Program-made: the position numbers and the translations under genes
Notes under the pieces: model-generated
The model's database searches: none
What the model was told of the DNA's origin: nothing
What the model saw: the letters and a program-made list of their open reading frames with translations, nothing else
DNA from: Alkalimonas mucilaginosa
Lineage (GTDB): Bacteria; Pseudomonadota; Gammaproteobacteria; Enterobacterales; Alteromonadaceae
Assembly (NCBI RefSeq): GCF_036327005.1
Contig: NZ_JAUGZK010000004.1
Coordinates: 310,001 to 374,000, forward strand
Direction of reading: 5' to 3'
DNA length: 64,000 nucleotides
Shown: positions 1 to 9,231 of the stretch, one piece after another
Layout: each line of letters opens with the position of its first letter
Numbering within the stretch: the first letter of the stretch is position 1

Positions 1-735
1 CTGTTGTCGGTGGTATTGATTATTCCGGTGATGCTGCTCTTTATCGCCATTGGCATGTTGCTTTATGTATTCTATCTGCGGCCTGACTTGATGCAACAAG
101 GTGGCGCAGAGCTTGCCGGCAGCTTTGCCGGTGAAACCGTGACGGTTTTTATGCATTTCGTACTCAATGAAATGCCTGCTGGTTTGCGGGGGCTGGTGAC
201 GGTTGGTGTGGTGGCGGCTGCACTTTCTACCATGACCTCCGGGCTCAACTCCATGTCTTCGGTGCTGGTGGAGGATTTGTATCGCCCCTGGCAACAGCGT
301 CGCAGAGCGGCCACATCTGAACGACACTTTGTCCGGGCCGGTCAGTTTGGCATGTTGCTGACTGCAACAGCACTATCGGCGATGGCGGTACTGTGTTTTT
401 ACTGGCAGCAATTTAGCGATATGCCATTGCTGGCTTTTGCCCTTAGCGTGATGGTGTTTTCCTACAGTGGTCTGTTGGGGGTTTACTTTACGGTTCTATG
501 CACTAACCGCGGTAATGCCCGCAGTGTGGCTGCCGCGCTGCTTTGTGGTTTTCTGGTGCCTTTGTTTTTTCAGCCTTATGTACTGCAGTTCTTTGGCCCT
601 GTTCTGGCCACATGGGATTTGGGCTTTACCTGGCAGCTTTGCTTGGGTACCTTATTTGCTTTTGTGGTCTGTTGTTTAGGCAAGCCTAAACAACAGCAAC
701 CATCTTCATTCGCAGTCACAGGAGAGACAGAGTGA
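1..735 (+). CDS. Sodium:solute symporter (SSS family), C-terminal part
   Basis: The reading frame is open from the first base, so the gene starts before the window and about 244 C-terminal residues are visible. They form several hydrophobic segments. An SSS-family signature is visible near residues 77-97 (STMTSGLNSMSSVL followed by an acidic D-LYRP-type end), which in characterised SSS transporters lies in a sodium-site helix. The stop overlaps the start of the sugar kinase by 4 bases, and that gene overlaps murQ, so the three are translationally coupled. The context suggests uptake of an amino sugar such as MurNAc, anhydro-MurNAc or GlcNAc. Family assignment is firm; the substrate is inferred from neighbours only. 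Confidence 0.88.
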   Translation: MLSVVLIIPVMLLFIAIGMLLYVFYLRPDLMQQGGAELAGSFAGETVTVFMHFVLNEMPAGLRGLVTVGVVAAALSTMTSGLNSMSSVLVEDLYRPWQQRRRAATSERHFVRAGQFGMLLTATALSAMAVLCFYWQQFSDMPLLAFALSVMVFSYSGLLGVYFTVLCTNRGNARSVAAALLCGFLVPLFFQPYVLQFFGPVLATWDLGFTWQLCLGTLFAFVVCCLGKPKQQQPSSFAVTGETE

Positions 736-1625
736 CGGACTATATACTTGGTATTGATGCCGGTGGCACCAAAACCCTTGGCCGGCTGGTGCATCTCGCC
801 AGTAATCGCAGCTGGCAACTGAAAATGGGCTCGGCCTCCCTGACCAACGACTACAACAATGCTGCGGCGACGCTGTATCAGTTGATTAGCAATTTATTTG
901 AGCTGGCGCATTGTCAGGGCCGTGAAGTGACTGTAGTGGCTGGTGTGCCTGGTGCAGGTAATTTGCAGCTGCGCAGATCATTGGAGCTGCATCTGGCTGA
1001 ACTTTGTCCACAGCTTTGGATCACCACCGATGCGAAAACATCCGTCTGGGGCGCGAATCATGGTCAGCCGGTGGCAGTGGTGGCTTTAGGTACCGGTTCG
1101 GTTGGTATGCGGCTGGAGTCCAATGGTGTCGAGCGACAGTTTGGTGGTTGGGGCTTTAACATTGGCGATGAAGGCAGCGGAGCTATTTTAGGGAAGATGG
1201 CGGTGCGTCAGGTGTTGGATGAGTTTGATCGCAGCCGTGCTTTCAGCTCCCGGTTGGCGAAGGCTGTGACTGCGGTGATTGGCACCGATCCGGCCAATAT
1301 TCTGGCCTGGTTGAAACATGCGGTTGTGAATGATTTTTCCCGACTGGCCCCTCTGGTATTGCCTCTGGCAGCGCAATGCCCACAAGCAGCCAGAGTGTTT
1401 GGACGCTACCTGGATGATGTGGTAGAGCTGATTGATTTGACGTGCCAGGAGGTGGATTTACCGATAGTGATACTTGGCGGCCTGGCTGCAGGGACAATCC
1501 CGCAGTTGCCAGAGCGCATCCAACAGAAAGTGATTCCGGCGGCAGGTACTTCGGTGGATGGTGCATTATTGCTGGCACAAAAGTGGCGCAGTGGTGAGCT
1601 GGAAAAGACGGAGCCACGAGTATGA
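732..1625 (+). CDS. BadF/BadG-type N-acetylamino-sugar kinase (NagK/MurK-like)
   Basis: The 297-residue protein has the ASKHA-fold phosphate motif DAGGTKT at residues 9-15, a second glycine-rich motif GTGSVG near residue 116 and GDEGSG near residue 147, the pattern of BadF/BadG/BcrA/BcrD-type sugar kinases. Members of this family phosphorylate GlcNAc or, as with clostridial MurK, both MurNAc and GlcNAc using ATP. It starts with GTG inside the end of the symporter gene and its stop overlaps the murQ ATG (ATGA). A cytoplasmic kinase that makes MurNAc-6-phosphate for MurQ fits this context. Specificity for MurNAc rather than GlcNAc is inferred from position. Confidence 0.85.
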   Translation: MTDYILGIDAGGTKTLGRLVHLASNRSWQLKMGSASLTNDYNNAAATLYQLISNLFELAHCQGREVTVVAGVPGAGNLQLRRSLELHLAELCPQLWITTDAKTSVWGANHGQPVAVVALGTGSVGMRLESNGVERQFGGWGFNIGDEGSGAILGKMAVRQVLDEFDRSRAFSSRLAKAVTAVIGTDPANILAWLKHAVVNDFSRLAPLVLPLAAQCPQAARVFGRYLDDVVELIDLTCQEVDLPIVILGGLAAGTIPQLPERIQQKVIPAAGTSVDGALLLAQKWRSGELEKTEPRV

Positions 1626-2590
1626 TGGGGGAAAAGAAGCCGCCGGTACTGGATAGTGGTCAAGAGCAACAACTACTGCGTGAGCTGAGCAGCTTTTTAT
1701 CCGAGAGTCGCAACCCGGATAGTATGGATTTGGACCAGTTGGATACTCTGGATGTTTTAAAACGCATTAACCAGGCTGATCAGCAAGTAGCACAGGTCCT
1801 GGCAGGGATCCTGGAGCAGGTAGCACAGGCCGTCGATGCCATAGTGGCAGCTTTTGCTGCCGGCGGGCGTTTAATCTACATCGGTGCTGGCACCAGTGGC
1901 CGGCTGGGTATTCTGGATGCGGCGGAGTGCCCGCCTACTTTCAGCACACCGCCGGAGCAGGTGCAAGCATTAATCGCCGGTGGGTCAGCGGCCATTTTAC
2001 AGGCGGTAGAGGGGGCCGAAGACGATGCGGACCAGGGGATCAACGATGTGCAAGCCATTCATTTATCGGCCAGTGATGTGTTGGTGGGTATTGCCGCCAG
2101 TGGCCGCACCCCTTATGTGGTGGCGGCCATGCAGTATGGGCGTCAGCTTGGTTGCACCACCATAGGTATTAGCTGCAACCCGGATACTGCGGTGTTGCAG
2201 GCCGCGGATATCCCCTTATGTGCCGCTGTCGGGCCGGAGGTACTGACAGGGTCTACCCGAATGAAATCCGGTACCGCACAAAAATTGCTGCTGAATATGC
2301 TATCCACTGCCAGCATGGTACGTAGCGGGAAAGTGTATCAGAACCTGATGGTGGATGTGCACGCCAGCAATCAGAAGCTGTGTGTTCGTGCTGCCCGTAT
2401 TGTGGCCGAAGCCACTGGCTGCACGCATCAGCAAGCGAAACAGATGCTGACTGAATCCGATAACAGTGCCAAGTTGGCCATTTTACGGCTGTTGACTGGT
2501 CTTGGCAAAGAAGATGCCATTGCTTTGTTAGCCGCTAAAGCTGGTTTTCTGCGCCAGGCACTGGCCAGCTTCCAGTCCAGCGATCACTAG
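1622..2590 (+). CDS. murQ: N-acetylmuramic acid 6-phosphate etherase
   Basis: MurQ removes the D-lactyl ether from MurNAc-6-phosphate, giving GlcNAc-6-phosphate and D-lactate, a cytoplasmic step in murein recycling. The 322-residue SIS-fold protein has GAGTSGRLG at residues 88-96 followed by AECPPT (Glu102) and EGAEDD (Glu133). The 31-residue spacing matches the two catalytic glutamates described for E. coli MurQ. A GSTRMKSG motif lies near residue 217. It is about 20 residues longer than E. coli MurQ, mainly at the N-terminus. It is the third gene of a coupled symporter-kinase-etherase operon, with an RpiR/MurR-type regulator about 1.4 kb downstream. Confidence 0.96.
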   Translation: MMGEKKPPVLDSGQEQQLLRELSSFLSESRNPDSMDLDQLDTLDVLKRINQADQQVAQVLAGILEQVAQAVDAIVAAFAAGGRLIYIGAGTSGRLGILDAAECPPTFSTPPEQVQALIAGGSAAILQAVEGAEDDADQGINDVQAIHLSASDVLVGIAASGRTPYVVAAMQYGRQLGCTTIGISCNPDTAVLQAADIPLCAAVGPEVLTGSTRMKSGTAQKLLLNMLSTASMVRSGKVYQNLMVDVHASNQKLCVRAARIVAEATGCTHQQAKQMLTESDNSAKLAILRLLTGLGKEDAIALLAAKAGFLRQALASFQSSDH

Positions 2591-2618
2591 GCGCTAGTGC
2601 AAAAAAGTGCAAAGCGCC
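2585..2618 (+). other. Hairpin-forming sequence after murQ
   Basis: CACTAG-gcg-CTAGTG (2585-2599) includes the murQ stop codon. An alternative pairing, GGCGCT (2590-2595) with AGCGCC (2613-2618), spans an A-run. There is no T-run after either, so this is not a clear intrinsic terminator. It could protect the mRNA end or act as an operator for lysA. Confidence 0.3.
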
Positions 2619-2694
2619 CAAGAATGGCTGGAATAATTTATTCTTAACGGCTATTATCGTGAATAAACAATTCTGTTTGTTCAGGAGTCCTTTT

Positions 2695-3948
2695 ATGGCC
2701 ATTGGCTATCAGCAGCAAGAGTTGCACATTGAGCAGTTGCCTGCTGCTGCTTTGCTGCAGCAATACGGTTCCCCTTGTTATGTCTATTCCAAAGCTCAAT
2801 TACTGACGAATTTGCAGGCTTACCAGCAAGCAGCAACTGGATTGGATGCTTTGATTTGCTTTGCGGTGAAAGCCAACTCCAACCTGGCGGTATTGCAGTG
2901 TTTTGCCAAAGCCGGTGCAGGGGCTGATGTGGTCTCCATTGGCGAACTGCAACGGGCGTTGGCAGCTGGTTTTCCAGCCAATCGTGTAGTGTATTCCGGG
3001 GTAGGTAAAACCAGGGCCGATATGGCGCTGGCACTAAAAGCCGGTATCTTGCAGTTTAATGTCGAGTCCATTCCAGAGTTAAAACGATTAAGTGAGGTGG
3101 CAACCGCGCTTAGCCTGGAAGCCGCAATAGCGGTACGGGTCAATCCGGATGTGGATGCCGGTACCCATGAAAAAATTGCCACCGGCAAAGCGGAGAATAA
3201 ATTTGGCATTAGTTGGCAGCAGGTAGAGCAGGTGTATGGGTTGGCTGCCAGTTTACCGGGTATTCGTATCCAGGGCGTTGATATGCATATCGGCTCACAA
3301 ATTACCGATTTAGCACCGTACCAGGCTGCATTTGAGCGCATGCTGGAGCTGGTGGATCGTTTGCAGGCGCTCGGTCACCCCATCGATACCATTGATCTGG
3401 GTGGTGGCCTGGGCATTTTGTATCCGGATGCCAGCCAGGCAGTTTCGATTGACAATTACATGGCGCTGGTACGTCGGCACTTTGCCGATAAAGGTTGCCG
3501 ACTGATTTTAGAGCCAGGCCGCTCGCTGGCCGCCAATGCTGGTGTGTTGCTCTGTCAGGTGGAGTATGTAAAACAGGGACCGGGCAAAACCTTTTTGATT
3601 TTAGATGCGGCCATGAATGATTTGCTGCGTCCTGCCATGTATGGGGCTGTGCATGATATCTGGCCGGTACAGCAACAGCCGGACCGAGCCAGCTTGCGCT
3701 ATGATGTCGTTGGCCCGGTGTGTGAAACCGGCGATACCTTCAGTATGGGGCAGTCTTTGCCTGAACTAAAGCCAGGGGAGGCTGTGGCAATAGGCCAGGC
3801 CGGTGCCTACGGTGCCGTCATGGCATCCTGTTACAACACCAGAGCTTTGGTTCCGGAGGTATTGGTATCCGGTATACAATCGGCCCTGATCCGACGTCGT
3901 ATCGAGGTTGCAGAGCAACTGAGCTGGGATCAGATGCCAGATTTTTAA
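2695..3948 (+). CDS. lysA: Diaminopimelate decarboxylase
   Basis: LysA decarboxylates meso-diaminopimelate to L-lysine, the last step of lysine synthesis, using PLP. The 417-residue protein has the alanine-racemase-fold PLP lysine in FAVKANSN (Lys59), HIGSQ (198-202), the phosphate-binding GGGLG (236-240), EPGRS (273-277) and CETGD (343-347), whose Cys and Glu reach across the dimer. An in-frame GTG lies 12 codons upstream, but the ATG used here follows CAGGAG at a good distance. It sits between murQ and the RpiR-type regulator, a setting in which it could also turn murein-derived DAP into lysine. That role is an inference. Confidence 0.96.
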   Translation: MAIGYQQQELHIEQLPAAALLQQYGSPCYVYSKAQLLTNLQAYQQAATGLDALICFAVKANSNLAVLQCFAKAGAGADVVSIGELQRALAAGFPANRVVYSGVGKTRADMALALKAGILQFNVESIPELKRLSEVATALSLEAAIAVRVNPDVDAGTHEKIATGKAENKFGISWQQVEQVYGLAASLPGIRIQGVDMHIGSQITDLAPYQAAFERMLELVDRLQALGHPIDTIDLGGGLGILYPDASQAVSIDNYMALVRRHFADKGCRLILEPGRSLAANAGVLLCQVEYVKQGPGKTFLILDAAMNDLLRPAMYGAVHDIWPVQQQPDRASLRYDVVGPVCETGDTFSMGQSLPELKPGEAVAIGQAGAYGAVMASCYNTRALVPEVLVSGIQSALIRRRIEVAEQLSWDQMPDF

Positions 3949-4023
3949 CATTGTTTACCAGGGCCGGCTGTTCAGGTTATAGTAGTGCCGCTGGCCTTGG
4001 CTTAACACGAGTACAAAAACAAT

Positions 4024-4863
4024 ATGGTGTGTCTATTGAAAATCAGAGGTTTGCAAGACCAGATGTCGGCCATTGAACGCAAGCTTGCGGACTTTATTCT
4101 GGATAACTCGCATTTACTTCGGGATTACTCATCGCAGCAATTGGCGGATGCCGTGGGAGTGAGTCAGTCCAGTGTGGTGAAATTTTGTCAGAAAGTCGGT
4201 TACAAAGGTTACCCTGATTTCAAACTGGCAGTCAGCGAAGCGCTGGTAGCTCAGTCGAACCTGAACCGGGATGACAACAGCGATATTAAGAAAATGCCGC
4301 TGGCAGAAGTTGAGCAGTTTCAATTGCAGTTGCAGGCCAGCTATCGCACCTTAACTGAAATCAACGAACAAAAAAACCTGGATAGAGCCTGCCAACTGCT
4401 GGATGCGGCCGATAAAATTTTATTGGTTGGTTTTGGAGGCTCTGGTTTGGTGGCGGCTGATTTCGCCTTTCGTTTGCGGCAATTGGGCAAAACAGTGTGT
4501 TATCACCCCGATCCTGCGGTGCAACTGCAATACAGTGCGCAGCTCTCTGAGCAGAGTGTGTTGTTTGCTATTTCGCACAGTGGTGAAAATCAGGATGTGC
4601 TGCGGCTGGCCCGAGAGCTCAAGTCACAAAAAGTCCAACTGATATCACTGACGGCTTTTAAAACCAACCCGCTTAGTTTATTGGTACAAACACCTTTGTA
4701 TGTGCTGGCCGGTGACAGCAGCCCCCGGCTGGATCCGCTGCTGGAGCAATTAAGTGCGCAGCATGTATGCCATTTATTGTATTTGCAGCTGAGCAAAATT
4801 AACGCCAATGCCAAGATGCTGGAGCACAGCCAGCGCCTGTTGCAACAGCTGGCACGCCATTAA
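4024..4863 (+). CDS. RpiR/MurR-family transcriptional regulator (HTH-SIS)
   Basis: The 279-residue protein has an N-terminal RpiR-type helix-turn-helix (about residues 1-77, with QQLADAVGVSQSSVVKFCQKVGYKG) and a C-terminal SIS sugar-phosphate domain (about 110-260, containing LLVGFGGSG and ISHSGENQD). RpiR proteins sense phosphosugars through the SIS domain; MurR in E. coli responds to MurNAc-6-phosphate and controls murQP. Its place downstream of symporter-kinase-murQ-lysA makes control of that block the likely role. HexR-like or other RpiR functions remain possible. No strong ribosome-binding site precedes the ATG, so the start is moderately uncertain. Confidence 0.82.
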   Translation: MVCLLKIRGLQDQMSAIERKLADFILDNSHLLRDYSSQQLADAVGVSQSSVVKFCQKVGYKGYPDFKLAVSEALVAQSNLNRDDNSDIKKMPLAEVEQFQLQLQASYRTLTEINEQKNLDRACQLLDAADKILLVGFGGSGLVAADFAFRLRQLGKTVCYHPDPAVQLQYSAQLSEQSVLFAISHSGENQDVLRLARELKSQKVQLISLTAFKTNPLSLLVQTPLYVLAGDSSPRLDPLLEQLSAQHVCHLLYLQLSKINANAKMLEHSQRLLQQLARH

Positions 4864-4883
4864 GTCTCTCTTCTTTTTCAGCT

Positions 4884-4912
4884 AAAAAAAAGCCAGCGAC
4901 AGAGTCGCTGGC
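4884..4912 (-). terminator. Intrinsic terminator of the RND efflux operon
   Basis: GCCAGCGAC-aga-GTCGCTGGC (9 bp perfect arms) is followed on the minus strand by a run of T (A-run at 4884-4891 on the plus strand). It lies 40 bases past the RND permease stop and may also insulate the convergent RpiR gene. Confidence 0.85.
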
Positions 4913-4951
4913 GTGGGCATGGACCAGGCAAAACCCCGGCCCGAAGGAAGC

Positions 4952-7900
4952 TTAATCTGCTATCACCTCTTCGTTGTTGTCGGGATCTGTGCGCAGATCC
5001 CGGGCAAGCAGCAAATACATTGCAGGTACCACGAACAGAGTAAAAGCGGTGCCTATGGTCATGCCACTGGCAATTACCAGGCCCATGGCATAGCGGGAAG
5101 CCGCACCAGCACCACTGGCCATCAGCAGCGGGATCATCGCCAGCACCGTCGCTGCTGTTGTCATCAGAATTGGCCTTAAGCGCACTGAGGTAGCTTCTTC
5201 AATGGCTTCTCGCTTGCTGCGGCCTTCTTGTTGCAATTGATTGGCAAATTCCACTATCAGAATACCGTGCTTGGCTATTAAGCCAACCAGGGTCAGTAAG
5301 CCAACCTGGGTATAGATGTTCAGGCTGGTAAAACCAAGGCTGATAAAGATCAGAGCACCACACACACTCATGGGAACTGTGACCAGAATAATCACCGCAT
5401 TCTTGAACGATTCGAACTGAGCCGCCAGCACCAGGAAAATCACAATCAAAGCAAAGAAGAAGGTAATCACCAGTTGCTGACCTTCAGCCTTGTACTGACG
5501 GGACTGGCCAGCATAATCGACACTGTAACCGGCAGGCAGTACTTCTGCTGCGATTTGTTCCAGCACGGCTAAAGCTTCACCCAGTGGTACGCCGGGACGG
5601 GGCAGGCCGGAAATTTTCACGGCGTTCAGCTGCTGAAATCCCTTCAATGCTTGTGGCTGCACACTTTCTTCCAGTGTGATCAAGGTGGATAAGGGCACCA
5701 GCTCACCATCTCGATTGCGGGTATAGTAGTTCTTCAGTTGTTCCGGGTTTAAGCGTTCAACCCGCTCAACCTGTGGGATCACCCGGTATGAACGGTTATC
5801 CAGCGCAAAGCGACCAGCATCGGCCCCAGCCAGCAAGCTGCCCAGATCTGCAGCTATTTGTTGCATGCTGACACCCATTAACGCTGCTTTATCCCGATCG
5901 ACATGCACCGTCTGACGGGGCCGGTCTATTTTCAAGTCGTTGTCGACAAAGATAAAGCGGCCACTGGCCATGGCCCGTCCCATCACTTGCTGCGCAACTT
6001 CCTGCAGGGCTTCAAACGGCTGAGTGGAGCCAATCACAAACTCGACTGGCAAGCCGCCTCCTGGTGAGGGTAGTGATGGTGGCACCAGCGCAAAGCTGTT
6101 CAGGCCAGGCAGGCTGTCCAAAAAGGGCTGGATCTGTGTTTCCAGCACTTGCTGCGTGCTGCGGGTACGCTGATCCCAGGGGGACAGTACCATACCGGCA
6201 ATAGCGGTATTGGTTCCACCCATGCCATTGATAATAAATACATTATCCAGTTCCGGGATATCATCCAGCAGCCGGTTCAGCTCTTTGGTATTGCGTTCCA
6301 GATAGTCCAGCGTGGCGTAACTGTCAGCACTCAGGATGGAGAACACAAACCCCTGATCTTCAGCAGGCTCCAGCTCGGATGGGCTGGTAATAAACAGGAA
6401 GTAACAGGAGACCAGTACGATGGCACCAAAAGTGAGCAGCACAGGCAAGTAATTCAGTGCACCATGCAGCTGCTTTTGATAGCCATTGCGCAGGCTGGCA
6501 AAGCGCCGATCCAACCAGGCTTCGAGGCGCGGTTTATCGGCTTCGGTTTTGTGCGCTTTTAAGATATAGGCACACATCACCGGTGACAGGGTCAGGGCTA
6601 CTACACCGGATAGAATTACCGTAGCGGCCAGGGTAAAGGCAAACTCGACAAAGAGAACGCCGGTCAGGCCACCAACAAAGCCAATAGGAATGAAGACCGC
6701 CACCAGAGTGGTAGACATGGCAATGATCGGCCAGGCCAGTTGGCGGGCACCCAGGATCGCTGCTTCAGTGCGTGATTTGCCCTCTTCCATAAAGCGGTGG
6801 ATGTTTTCCAGCATAATGATGGCATCATCTACCACGATACCAATGGCCAGTACCATCGCCAGCAAAGTGAGGAGGTTGATGGAAAAGCCCAGCAGCCACA
6901 TCAAAAAGAAAGTACCTACCAGCGAAACAGGTATAGCAACTGCTGGAATAATCACACTGCGCATCGAGCCAAGGAACGCGTAAATCACCAGGACAACGAT
7001 CAGCAGTGCCAGCACAATGGACACAACCACTTCGTTGATAGCGTTTTCAATGTACTCGGTAGAATCGTATGGAATATCGGCGCTTAAACCTTCCGGCAAT
7101 TGCGGCAGTATTTCGCTGTCCCAAATGCGGCGTACATCGGCAATTACATCCAGCGCATTGGCATCCGGCGCAATCTCAATGCCCATAAAAGTAGCCGCCA
7201 GCCCATTGAAGCTGACGGAGCTTTCGTAGCTTTCGGCACCCAGCTCTACTTCAGCGATATCCATTAGCCGGATCAAGGCATCGTCATCGGTACGGATCAC
7301 CAGTTGTTCAAATTCTTCGACGCTGCGTAGATCGGTGGCGGCATTTAAGTCGACAGCCACCATCTGGCCTTTGGTGCGGCCCAGTGCTGCCAGTACGTTG
7401 TTGCTTCGCAGCGCCTGATTGACATCACTGCCGGTGACACCCAGAGCGGCCATCCGGTTTGGATCCAGCCAGATGCGCATAGCAAAGGTGCGGGCACCCA
7501 GAATTTCAGCCCGTTGTACACCGGGGATAGTGGCGAGTTGAGGCTCGACCACCCGTACCAGATAGTCGGTGATCTGGTTGTTGCCCAGCACTTCGCTGTA
7601 AAACGACAAGTACATAGCGGCCACGTCCTGGCCAACTTTCAAATTGACTACCGGATCACGGGCATTTTCCGGCAACTCCGAACGCACCTTGTTCACCTGA
7701 GCGGCGATTTGGGTCAGGGCTTCGTTGGGATCGTAATCCAGCCGCAGGTAAGCCTCAATGGAGCTCATGCCTGCTACAGAGGTTGATACAATGTAGTCAA
7801 TCCCTTCGGCTGCCGCAATTTCCCGCTCCAGTGGGCTGGTGATAAAACCCTGGATCAGATCGGCATCGGCACCGATGTAGGTCGTGGATACTGTGACCAC

Positions 7901-8029
7901 GGCATTTTTAATTTCCGGGAATTGCCGCACATTCATATCGAATATGGAGCGCATCCCCAGCAGAATAATAAACAGGCTCACCACCGAAGCCAGTACAGGC
8001 TTGCGGATAAAGACGTCGGTAAAACGCAT
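4952..8029 (-). CDS. RND multidrug efflux permease (AcrB/HAE1-like)
   Basis: The 1025-residue inner-membrane protein is full length for the hydrophobe/amphiphile efflux family. It begins with the typical MRFTDVFIRKPVLA N-terminus, has two large periplasmic loops and two six-helix blocks. The TM4 proton-relay pair is present (GIVVDDAIIMLEN), as is the TM10 lysine (LVGLIAKHGILIVEFAN). Members export drugs, detergents or fatty acids by proton antiport through a trimer joined to an adaptor and an outer-membrane channel. The adaptor gene is 11 bases upstream on the same strand and a TetR regulator precedes it. No TolC-type gene is present, so a channel encoded elsewhere is expected. Substrates cannot be read from sequence. 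Confidence 0.93.
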   Translation of the reverse strand: MRFTDVFIRKPVLASVVSLFIILLGMRSIFDMNVRQFPEIKNAVVTVSTTYIGADADLIQGFITSPLEREIAAAEGIDYIVSTSVAGMSSIEAYLRLDYDPNEALTQIAAQVNKVRSELPENARDPVVNLKVGQDVAAMYLSFYSEVLGNNQITDYLVRVVEPQLATIPGVQRAEILGARTFAMRIWLDPNRMAALGVTGSDVNQALRSNNVLAALGRTKGQMVAVDLNAATDLRSVEEFEQLVIRTDDDALIRLMDIAEVELGAESYESSVSFNGLAATFMGIEIAPDANALDVIADVRRIWDSEILPQLPEGLSADIPYDSTEYIENAINEVVVSIVLALLIVVLVIYAFLGSMRSVIIPAVAIPVSLVGTFFLMWLLGFSINLLTLLAMVLAIGIVVDDAIIMLENIHRFMEEGKSRTEAAILGARQLAWPIIAMSTTLVAVFIPIGFVGGLTGVLFVEFAFTLAATVILSGVVALTLSPVMCAYILKAHKTEADKPRLEAWLDRRFASLRNGYQKQLHGALNYLPVLLTFGAIVLVSCYFLFITSPSELEPAEDQGFVFSILSADSYATLDYLERNTKELNRLLDDIPELDNVFIINGMGGTNTAIAGMVLSPWDQRTRSTQQVLETQIQPFLDSLPGLNSFALVPPSLPSPGGGLPVEFVIGSTQPFEALQEVAQQVMGRAMASGRFIFVDNDLKIDRPRQTVHVDRDKAALMGVSMQQIAADLGSLLAGADAGRFALDNRSYRVIPQVERVERLNPEQLKNYYTRNRDGELVPLSTLITLEESVQPQALKGFQQLNAVKISGLPRPGVPLGEALAVLEQIAAEVLPAGYSVDYAGQSRQYKAEGQQLVITFFFALIVIFLVLAAQFESFKNAVIILVTVPMSVCGALIFISLGFTSLNIYTQVGLLTLVGLIAKHGILIVEFANQLQQEGRSKREAIEEATSVRLRPILMTTAATVLAMIPLLMASGAGAASRYAMGLVIASGMTIGTAFTLFVVPAMYLLLARDLRTDPDNNEEVIAD

Positions 8030-8040
8030 CTTTGGGTTCC

Positions 8041-9159
8041 TTATTGGTTGGCCGGTTGTGGGTTCAGTTCGGCACTGGGTTGAGCGTTGCCATTTTCACT
8101 GACCTGAACGGCGGCTCCGTTACGCAGTTTCAACAAGCCAGACGTTGCTACCCGATCCCCTTGTGCTAAACCATCCGTAACATTAATCAGATCACCCCGG
8201 CTTTCACCGGTCTGAACAAAGCGTTGGAAGGCTTTCAACTGACCATCCTCTTCGCGCAAGACGAAGACTGAGTTGCCGTAGGTGTTAAACTGGATGGCCG
8301 TTTGCGGTACCAGCAAAACATCGCGTGCTTCGCCGGTTAATACTTCTACCCGGCCAAACATACCTGGTCGCAATTTTTGCTCCGGATTTTGCAAAGTAGC
8401 TTGTACTTCCACGCTACGGCTGGAAGCACGAACGGCTGGTGCAATGGCTGTAATGACACCATCAAAGCTTTGTTCCTGGTAGGCATCAACCCGTACCCGT
8501 AACTGTTGGCCTTCGTGGATGTCCGCCAACCGTTGTTCTGGCAGGGTGAAATTCAGGTAAATGGGATCCAGGGATTCAATGGATACCACGGCAGAGCCCG
8601 GTGAGACCAATTGGCCTAAATTCACCCGCCGAATGCCAGTGATACCACTAAAGGGGGCCCGGATTTCTTTCTGGGCAATGCGGGCTTGCTGGATGCGCAC
8701 CGCTGCAGCGGCTTGCTCCGCTTCACTTTCACGGCGACGCAAATCCAACTCGGAGACGCTGCGCTCCTGAAACAGACGCTGATTGCGGTTCAGCTCTATT
8801 TGCGCCAGCTTTTCAGCAGCCTTTAAGCGAGCCAATTCGGGCTGGTCGATGCTGTCATCCAGCTTCACCAGCAGTTGGCCTTGCTCGACGGCCGCACCAT
8901 TTTCAAACAAGATTTCCCGGACGATGCCGCTGGTTTCTACAGTCAGCTCTGTGCCTTGCATGGCAACAAAGCTACCTACTGCAGTAATGGAAGCTTCCCA
9001 GCGATCAGCGTTGGCACTGGCGGCGGTAATGCTCGCTACAGGCATTGGCATGTTGTCGAAAAAATCATTCATAAAATGATTGCCGATAGCTTTGTAGCCA
9101 AAAATGCCGCCAAACACGATGATGGCGGCGAGTAACATCAGACTCATGCGCTTAAACAT
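8041..9159 (-). CDS. RND efflux periplasmic adaptor (membrane fusion protein)
   Basis: The 372-residue protein has an N-terminal hydrophobic anchor (about residues 5-25) without a lipobox, a split barrel-sandwich/lipoyl region (GIVREILFENGAAVEQGQ near 83-100 and its partner near 170-190), a central helical hairpin (about 105-165) and a beta-barrel region. This is the HlyD/AcrA-type adaptor that bridges the RND pump and the outer-membrane channel. A strong AAGGAG ribosome-binding site lies 6 bases before the ATG. It is the first pump gene after tetR in the same direction. The C-terminus is rich in Asn/Pro/Gln and probably unstructured. Confidence 0.92.
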   Translation of the reverse strand: MFKRMSLMLLAAIIVFGGIFGYKAIGNHFMNDFFDNMPMPVASITAASANADRWEASITAVGSFVAMQGTELTVETSGIVREILFENGAAVEQGQLLVKLDDSIDQPELARLKAAEKLAQIELNRNQRLFQERSVSELDLRRRESEAEQAAAAVRIQQARIAQKEIRAPFSGITGIRRVNLGQLVSPGSAVVSIESLDPIYLNFTLPEQRLADIHEGQQLRVRVDAYQEQSFDGVITAIAPAVRASSRSVEVQATLQNPEQKLRPGMFGRVEVLTGEARDVLLVPQTAIQFNTYGNSVFVLREEDGQLKAFQRFVQTGESRGDLINVTDGLAQGDRVATSGLLKLRNGAAVQVSENGNAQPSAELNPQPANQ

Positions 9160-9173
9160 GATTGCTCCTTGAT

Positions 9174-9190
9174 AGACTGCTGTGCAGTCT
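9174..9190. promoter_or_regulatory. 17-bp dyad between tetR and the adaptor gene
   Basis: AGACTGC-tgt-GCAGTCT is a perfect 7-bp inverted repeat 15 bases upstream of the adaptor ATG. It could be an operator or a small mRNA hairpin. Its sequence differs from the dyads upstream of tetR. Confidence 0.4.
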
Positions 9191-9231
9191 GCTGTTTAGA
9201 TGAAAGCCGTTGCTAAGGTTGTCTGCTGCCC

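Noticed and set aside
4952..8029. RND permease as a heavy-metal (CzcA) pump
   Set aside because: The N-terminus, the adaptor type and the TetR regulator fit the hydrophobe/amphiphile multidrug branch; CzcA-type metal motifs were not seen.
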